A stretch of DNA of 11,777 bases from Acidobacteriota bacterium (lineage in GTDB: Bacteria; Acidobacteriota; Terriglobia; Terriglobales; Acidobacteriaceae). Positions 6,818 through 11,777 of this stretch are shown piece by piece. The stretch's first letter is position 1. The number at the start of each line of letters is the position of its first letter. Location of the stretch: positions 1 to 11,777 of the forward strand of contig JAJXXG010001147.1 of assembly GCA_021781255.1 (NCBI GenBank), given 5' to 3'. The translations under genes were made by a program, and so were the position numbers. The notes below the pieces were generated by a model. That model saw only the letters and a program-made list of their open reading frames with translations, searched no databases and was not told the DNA's origin.

Positions 6818-6823
6818 CAACAA

Positions 6824-9800
6824 ATGCATTCAGCAGCGCACACGTTGAAACAAAGATCACGGAAGATGTTTTCTCTGCCGCTGGCTCTGGCCGCGGTGGG
6901 CTGCGCGCTCTGGTGCCACACCGCGCGAGCCCAGAGCGGCGCCGGTTCGATTGAAGGCACGGTCACCGATTCAACCGGCGCGGTCATCCCCGGCGCCGCA
7001 GTGCACGTGGTCAACATCGGCACCCAGGTGGCCACTGACACCAAAACCAACAGCGTCGGCTTCTATCAGGTTCCCGAGCTCTTCACCGCTACGTACAGCA
7101 TCACCGTGTCCGCGCCGGGCATGAAGACGTACAGCACCTCGATCGAGCTCCAGGTCGCGCAGAATGCGGTCATCAATCCCGCGCTCTCCCCGGGCCAGAT
7201 CAGCCAGCAGGTCGTCGTCAACGCCGACAGCATCCAGCTCACCACGCAAGACAGCGGCGCCATCGGATCGACCCTCGAAAATCAGAGAATCAACCAGCTG
7301 CCGATGAACGGTCGCAACATCCTCAGCCTGGTGGGCGAAAGCACGCCGGGCATGGAAGACAACGGCCAGAAGATGGACGGCCAGGCTATTGAAGCTCTCG
7401 ATTATCTCGTCGATGGAACCAGCACGCAGAACAATCTCTTCGGCGGGCAGAACAAGGACGACACCGGACAAAGCGGCAACGCGCCCACCGGCGGATCCAC
7501 TCCTCCCGTCCAGTTGCTCGATGCCGACGCGATTCAGGAAGTCAAGGTGCAGGGCGCTGACTCAGGCGCGCAGTATGGCGCGCCCGCCTCCGCACTGCTC
7601 ACCACCAAGTCCGGAACCAACGCGCTCCACGGCACCCTCTTTGAAACCGCCCGCAACAACGCCTTCGGCTTGGCCAGAAGAAGACAGGATCCCGCCAACT
7701 TCGCCGCTCCGCACCTGGTGCGCAACGAGTTCGGCGCCTCCGCCGGCGGTCCCATCGTGCTGCCTCACATCTATCACGGAAAAGACAAATCCTTCTGGTT
7801 CTTTGCCTTCGAGCGTTATTCGCTGGCCCAGCTTACTTCGCGGCTGGTCTCTGTCCCCACCAACGCCATGCGCACCGGCGACTTCAGCGGCCTCTACACC
7901 AAAGCCGGCATCCTGCAAACCCTCTATGACCCGGCGACAACGCGCGCCAACGCCAAGTGCGCTGTCCCCCACAGCGCGGCCACTGCCAACAATCCCTACT
8001 GCCGCACACCCTTCCCCGGCAATGTCATCCCCGGCAGCGAGATGTCTCCGGTCGCCAGCCTCTACGGACAGTTGATTCCCGCCCCAACCACCGCGGACAA
8101 TCCCCTGATCAAGGGCAATCTCAGCGTACAGGAGCCCACCTTCCAGGTCATCCCGCAGTTCACCTTCCGCCTCGATCACGAATTCAATCAGAACAACCGC
8201 ACCTACATTCGCTTTACCGAGACCAACTCGAATATCAACACCTCTTCGAGCGGACTGGTGAACCTTCCCGTTAACTCCAACGGCATTAACATCCCCTACG
8301 GCGCGGCCTTTGGCTGGACCAACTCCCCGCTCACATCCTTCCTGGCGGCGGGAAACTACACTCACATTTTTTCGCCTACTTTCTTTGCCGAAACCATCCT
8401 CTCGCAGCAATGGCTGAGCGACGCCCAGGTGCCGGGCACGGCCATCAATCACAACTACGAGTCCATGCTGGGTCTGCCCAACAACTTCGGCGAGGTGGGC
8501 TTCCCGGCCATCTCCGGTCAGATCGTCGGGCTCGGCTCCACGCAGACAGGAAACGCCAAGATCTCGCAGATTGTCTCCACCATCGACGAGAACTTCACCA
8601 AGATCGCAGGCCGCCACCAGATGTACTTTGGCGGTCGCTTCCGCCACACCCGGAATGCCGACCTGCCCAACGGCGCTGCCGACACCATCTCCTACGGCAT
8701 CAATCCCGTCGCCCTCTACAACCCCACCTCGAAAACCAACTACAACGCATACCCGCAGACCGGCTATGCGGACGGCGCATTCTTCATCGGTTCAGCCGGC
8801 AGTTATGACGTCCACCTCGAGCCGGCGCACGTGCACTATCGCCTGCTCGAGTACGACGCCTACTTCCAGGACGACTTTCACCTCAGCAAAAGCCTCACCT
8901 TCAATCTCGGCCTCCGCTACGAATCCCACCCCGCTATCTCCGTCAGGGACAACGAGGCCGACACCTTTGACCTGAACAACGACGCTCTGGTCATGGGCAA
9001 CTCGCTTTCCAATCTCATCGCCAAGGGCTACACCACCCAGGCCATCATCACCAACGACCAGCTCATCGGCGTCAAGTTCGAATCCGCGCAGCAGGCCGGA
9101 CTCCCCACCAAGCTGATGAATAACTACAATCTCAACTTCCTGCCCCGCTTCGGCTTTGCCTACGCTCCCTTCCAGAACAAGTGGGGAACCGTCATCCGCG
9201 GCGCCTTCGGCCGTTACGACTATCCCACCCCGCTTGAGGATTACGAAAACCATCCCCAGGCAAGCAATCCCTTCACCGCCACCTATACGCAGAGCTTTGC
9301 CACCGCGAACCAGGCCATCGACGGTTATCCCAACGAATTGCTCCGCTACAACGATCCCGTCACCTTTGGCGTAACCGGCGTCAACACCGCCAACGTGGTC
9401 AACAGCAACTCCACCACTTCGATCCTGCCCGGACTGACGCCCTTCCTCGTCGCTCCCAACTGGGCGCCGACCTTCGTGAGCGAAACCAACCTCACCATCG
9501 AGCAGCCCATCAGGAGCTCCACCGTCGTCCGCGTCAGCTACATCTGGAACCACACCAGCAACCTGGACGTGATCATGCATCCCAACGGCCATCCCAGCAA
9601 CTTCCAGTGGGAGATGGCCACCGGCACCGCGCTGCCCACCGGCGGCGCTGCCGTCATCGGCACCCCGCTGCAAAACACCTACGCCGCCACCGCCACCGGA
9701 CCCTACGATCAAACCACCTGGGGCGATTTCTCCTGGCACACGCGCGCCGGATGGGCCAACTACAACTCCCTCCAGGTCAACTTCCAGAGACTCTACCGGC

Positions 9801-10765
9801 ACGGCTACGCCTACCAGTTCACCTATGTCTTCGATAAGGCCATGCGCATGGGCGGCAACCAGGTGGATGGCCTCTCCGGAGTCGCTCCTTTTGCCAACTT
9901 CCCCGGTGCGCTCGGCACCCTTGGCTCCATGACACCAACCGCCGACGACGGCCCCATCTACGGCGGCCTCACTCCGCCGCCTCCGCCGCCGGGCACGCAG
10001 GTCTGGTCCGACTACCACAACCTGAACGACTTCGAGCAGTATCAGCAGGACAGCTCGCAGCCCACCATGCACATCCGCTTCAACTGGCTCGTCGATCTGC
10101 CCGTTGGCCGCGGCAAACGCTACTTCGGCAATTCCAGCAAATGGCTCAACGAAATCATCGGCGGCTTCCAACTGGCCGGCGACAGCAATATCTTCGCCCC
10201 GCTCCTGCAGCCCACCTCCGGGGCCAACTGGGGCGCAGTCTCGCCCCTGCACATCTACAAACACAAGCACCCGGTAACTGACTGCAGCAGCGGCGTCTGC
10301 TACAAGGAATATCTCTGGTTCAACGGCTATCTTTCTCCGGCAGAGACCACCGGCCTCGGCAACTCCACCTGCCAGACCAACTGCATCTCCGGCCTGCCCG
10401 CCGACTATGTCTCCGATCAGGTTCCGATCGACAATACTCCGGGCACGACCGACTTCGGCGCCAACCTCGTCTACGTCACCCTGGCCAACGGAAAGCAGCA
10501 GTCCGTCGGATACGACGCCGGGCCCACTGGCAGCAACTACCTCAGCAAAACCTGGATCCATGGTCCGGTGAACTGGCCCGTGGATGCCTCGCTCTTCAAG
10601 GTGTTCCCCATTACCGAGCGCGTCAATCTCCGCGTCAACCTCGACGCCTTCAACGTCTTTAACATGCCCGGAGAAAATCCTCCCGGAGCCGACGGCCTCC
10701 AACTCTACACCACTTCCTACAACGCGCCCCGTCAACTACAGGTGACTGCGCGCCTCACCTTCTAA
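6824..10765 (+). CDS. Oar-like TonB-dependent receptor with carboxypeptidase-regulatory-like N-terminal domain
   Basis: A 1313-residue outer-membrane receptor of the Oar/acidobacterial type. Residues 1-36 are a signal peptide: basic KQRSRK, a hydrophobic MFSLPLALAAVGCALW core, and TARA before QS. Residues about 42-125 are the CarboxypepD_reg-like domain (GSIEGTVTDSTGAVIPGAAV, then NSVGFYQVPELFTATYSITV and SAPGMKTY). The plug follows at about 128-280 (RINQLPMNGRNILSLV, then AIQEVKVQGADSGAQYGAPA and TKSGTNALHGTLFE). The rest is a beta-barrel ending in the outer-membrane terminal Phe (QVTARLTF). The barrel has a hexaproline stretch near 9977-9994 and close cysteine pairs (codons at 10283 and 10298; 10370 and 10382) that could bridge surface loops. 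In this family such proteins move oligosaccharides or other large nutrients inward using TonB-ExbBD energy. No SusD-like partner is adjacent. The flanking GH2 and GH79 genes suggest a glycan substrate; which one is unknown. Control is probably through the promoter and palindrome at 6408-6458. Confidence 0.93.
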   Translation: MHSAAHTLKQRSRKMFSLPLALAAVGCALWCHTARAQSGAGSIEGTVTDSTGAVIPGAAVHVVNIGTQVATDTKTNSVGFYQVPELFTATYSITVSAPGMKTYSTSIELQVAQNAVINPALSPGQISQQVVVNADSIQLTTQDSGAIGSTLENQRINQLPMNGRNILSLVGESTPGMEDNGQKMDGQAIEALDYLVDGTSTQNNLFGGQNKDDTGQSGNAPTGGSTPPVQLLDADAIQEVKVQGADSGAQYGAPASALLTTKSGTNALHGTLFETARNNAFGLARRRQDPANFAAPHLVRNEFGASAGGPIVLPHIYHGKDKSFWFFAFERYSLAQLTSRLVSVPTNAMRTGDFSGLYTKAGILQTLYDPATTRANAKCAVPHSAATANNPYCRTPFPGNVIPGSEMSPVASLYGQLIPAPTTADNPLIKGNLSVQEPTFQVIPQFTFRLDHEFNQNNRTYIRFTETNSNINTSSSGLVNLPVNSNGINIPYGAAFGWTNSPLTSFLAAGNYTHIFSPTFFAETILSQQWLSDAQVPGTAINHNYESMLGLPNNFGEVGFPAISGQIVGLGSTQTGNAKISQIVSTIDENFTKIAGRHQMYFGGRFRHTRNADLPNGAADTISYGINPVALYNPTSKTNYNAYPQTGYADGAFFIGSAGSYDVHLEPAHVHYRLLEYDAYFQDDFHLSKSLTFNLGLRYESHPAISVRDNEADTFDLNNDALVMGNSLSNLIAKGYTTQAIITNDQLIGVKFESAQQAGLPTKLMNNYNLNFLPRFGFAYAPFQNKWGTVIRGAFGRYDYPTPLEDYENHPQASNPFTATYTQSFATANQAIDGYPNELLRYNDPVTFGVTGVNTANVVNSNSTTSILPGLTPFLVAPNWAPTFVSETNLTIEQPIRSSTVVRVSYIWNHTSNLDVIMHPNGHPSNFQWEMATGTALPTGGAAVIGTPLQNTYAATATGPYDQTTWGDFSWHTRAGWANYNSLQVNFQRLYRHGYAYQFTYVFDKAMRMGGNQVDGLSGVAPFANFPGALGTLGSMTPTADDGPIYGGLTPPPPPPGTQVWSDYHNLNDFEQYQQDSSQPTMHIRFNWLVDLPVGRGKRYFGNSSKWLNEIIGGFQLAGDSNIFAPLLQPTSGANWGAVSPLHIYKHKHPVTDCSSGVCYKEYLWFNGYLSPAETTGLGNSTCQTNCISGLPADYVSDQVPIDNTPGTTDFGANLVYVTLANGKQQSVGYDAGPTGSNYLSKTWIHGPVNWPVDASLFKVFPITERVNLRVNLDAFNVFNMPGENPPGADGLQLYTTSYNAPRQLQVTARLTF

Positions 10766-10780
10766 ACACCTCACGGCCTG

Positions 10781-10825
10781 CTTCGCGGCAGCCGGACCCG
10801 CTTCTCGCGTCCGGCCGCCGCGAAG
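10781..10825 (+). terminator. Long stem-loop after the receptor gene, candidate transcription terminator
   Basis: CTTCGCGGC, A, GCCGGAC (10781-10797) pairs with GTCCGGC, C, GCCGCGAAG (10809-10825), giving 16 paired positions with one A-C mismatch and an 11-base loop. It begins 16 bases after the receptor stop codon. No T-tract follows on either strand, so it may act as a roadblock, an mRNA 3'-end stabiliser or a U-less terminator. It lies between convergent genes and could serve both. Confidence 0.5.
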
Positions 10826-10973
10826 AACATCGGCCGACTGCAACGCCCCCCGCCCGGCTCGCGTTTTCCGCTGCTGCGCCCTGCCATCTCGGCCGCCGCG
10901 CACTCCCCGCCACGCGCGGGGCGCCAGCCTTCGCCGCACGATTCATGCGCGCTCCGCATCCCCGGAAAGCGAT

Positions 10974-10993
10974 TGCGCCGCGTGCGCGGCGCA
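10974..10993 (-). terminator. GC-rich stem-loop downstream of the GH79 gene, candidate terminator
   Basis: TGCGCCGCG (10974-10982) and CGCGGCGCA (10985-10993) are perfect inverted copies with only two bases between, so in RNA an 8-bp stem with a 4-base loop is likely. On the minus strand it lies 44 bases after the GH79 stop and is followed by ATCGCTTTCC, which has only a short T run. It pairs functionally with the hairpin at 10781-10825 to separate two convergent genes. Confidence 0.4.
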
Positions 10994-11037
10994 CCCTCCC
11001 TCGCTGCTGCAACGGAAGATTTTCATGCTGCGGCTGA

Positions 11038-11777
11038 TCAGAAAGCGCGGGCACACACCACCGCGGCGCTCATCGCCGGAACCGTGAGCGCGCTGCGCCT
11101 GAGCCGTTCCGTGCGCCTCGCCTTCCAGTGCCCCTCGGAGTCCACCTCCGCGCCTGCAAACGTCACTCCGGTCGTGCTCTCCGGCGAGGGCGCTTCCATA
11201 CGCAGAACCGCCGCGTCCTCCACGCCCAGGCCGCTCAGTGATACCTGCGCCTCGGCCTGGCTCAGGTTCACCACCGTCAATCCCCGCGCCCTGCCTGCGC
11301 TGCCCGGCGCATACGCAAAAATCCCGTCCGGAGCATCCCCATCTTCCAGCGCCAGCATCTGGTCGCATCCTGCCGTCGCGGCGGCAAATGCAAGCATGCC
11401 GTAGTACGGCACGCCCGCCGTGTTCACGCCTCGTCCGTCGTCCTGTATCGGCGAGTAAGAGCTGACGAATCCAAGCTGGTTCACTCCCGTCTCCATGTTC
11501 ACCCCGGCGCTGCCGTTCTGAGCCAGCAGCAGCATGGTGTTGAGCGTCCAAAGCGCCCCAACCATTGTGTTGCTCACGCCGGGCAGCCCGCCGCCGGAAA
11601 ACGAATTGATCTCGCAGATCCGCCACGGAATGCCGCTCTGCTGCGAGGCCGCGCGCAACCGCGCTATCACCTCCGCAAGCCGCGGATCAGGACGCAGTAA
11701 CTGATCGGCGCTGCCCTGTCTCTGCCCGTTGCGATAGTAGTGCGTGCTCAGCAACTGCACCTGGCCTCGCGCATCCT
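11038..11777 (-). CDS. GH79 family glycoside hydrolase (beta-glucuronidase/heparanase type), C-terminal part; 5' end outside window
   Basis: The frame is open to the right edge (245 complete codons), so the N-terminal half with the signal and acid/base residue is missing. The visible part starts near the end of the TIM barrel (VQLLSTHYYRNG, then PDPRLAEVIARLRAAS). It then carries the strongly conserved WRICEINSFSGGGLPGVSNT, whose glutamate (codon 11613-11611) is the expected catalytic nucleophile, equivalent to Glu287 of the A. capsulatum GH79 beta-glucuronidase as I recall it. ALWTLNTMLLLAQNGSAGVN follows, then the C-terminal beta-sandwich (GVPYYGMLAFAAAT, GRARGLTVVNLS) that ends RAF and stop. 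GH79 enzymes remove glucuronic or 4-O-methyl-glucuronic acid from proteoglycans, arabinogalactan or synthetic glucuronides. It converges on the receptor gene, suggesting that uronic-acid-bearing glycans are its ligand. A related GH30/GH39-like fold is a less likely alternative. Confidence 0.85.
   Translation of the reverse strand, partial: DARGQVQLLSTHYYRNGQRQGSADQLLRPDPRLAEVIARLRAASQQSGIPWRICEINSFSGGGLPGVSNTMVGALWTLNTMLLLAQNGSAGVNMETGVNQLGFVSSYSPIQDDGRGVNTAGVPYYGMLAFAAATAGCDQMLALEDGDAPDGIFAYAPGSAGRARGLTVVNLSQAEAQVSLSGLGVEDAAVLRMEAPSPESTTGVTFAGAEVDSEGHWKARRTERLRRSALTVPAMSAAVVCARAF

Larger units (their letters stand above)
6247..6823 (+). other. 577-base control region between the GH2 and receptor genes
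   Basis: No convincing gene. Open frames cross it but have no recognisable domain, and the longest run into the GH2 or receptor genes out of frame. It holds a weak hairpin after the GH2 stop (6276-6300), a strong promoter candidate (6408-6437), a perfect 14-bp palindrome at the predicted transcription start (6445-6458), and a leader of about 380 bases before the receptor start. I saw no known riboswitch motif in that leader. Confidence 0.6.

Noticed and set aside
6803..6823. TTG start giving a slightly longer receptor
   Set aside because: The GGAGG at 6813-6817 is ideally placed for the ATG at 6824 and would be inside the coding sequence if TTG were used.
7562..8647. 361-codon antisense frame inside the receptor gene
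   Set aside because: Same composition signature as the other antisense frame and no start signal. The plus-strand receptor explains the region.
9977..9994. Run of six proline codons in the receptor as a possible repeat or translation pause site
   Set aside because: A short proline-rich loop is common in proteins of this type, and nothing else supports a regulatory role.
8792..10735. 647-codon antisense frame inside the receptor gene
   Set aside because: It is Val/Gly/Ala/Asp-rich, as reverse reading of a beta-barrel gene would give, with no recognisable domain or ribosome binding site. It is a shadow despite its length.

Overview
The window looks like a chromosomal piece of an Acidobacteriota genome, probably class Terriglobia (family Acidobacteriaceae or a relative). 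The basis is its high-GC coding bias, a very large Oar-type TonB-dependent receptor with an N-terminal carboxypeptidase-regulatory-like domain (greatly expanded in this phylum), a GH79 enzyme resembling the beta-glucuronidase known from Acidobacterium capsulatum, and a secreted TPR protein of acidobacterial CHAT-protein style. This placement is inferred from gene content, not from a marker gene.

Layout. Positions 1-1031 (minus) hold the N-terminal part of an exported TPR protein that runs off the left edge. Divergent from it, after about 400 bases that contain a decayed glutathione S-transferase start (1290-1427, minus), is a YdeI/OmpD-associated family gene (1431-2033, plus). A tRNA-Arg(TCT) with encoded CCA (2194-2270, minus) lies only 7 bases downstream of a YheT-type alpha/beta hydrolase gene (2278-3366, minus). 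A 530-base divergent spacer leads into the right half.

The right half is a carbohydrate-use locus. It has a Tat-exported GH2 glycosidase (3901-6246, plus), then a 577-base control region, then a 1313-residue Oar-like outer-membrane receptor (6824-10765, plus). Facing these is the C-terminal half of a GH79 (beta-glucuronidase/heparanase clan) enzyme (11038-11777, minus), cut by the right edge. The control region before the receptor contains a consensus-like promoter (TTGACA, 18 bases, TAGCAT) followed at the predicted start of transcription by the perfect palindrome TGTAATCGATTACA, which has the form of a LacI-family operator. Two stable GC-rich hairpins lie between the convergent receptor and GH79 genes.

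Working model (inference): a sugar-responsive repressor encoded elsewhere controls the outer-membrane receptor. The receptor imports an oligosaccharide, and the GH79 and GH2 enzymes cleave it, with a glucuronic-acid-containing glycan as the natural guess from GH79. No SusD-like protein, regulator or inner-membrane transporter lies in the window. I did not find a system that is clearly new. The most interesting items are the promoter/operator arrangement, the hydrolase-tRNA linkage and the GST remnant within the YdeI upstream region.
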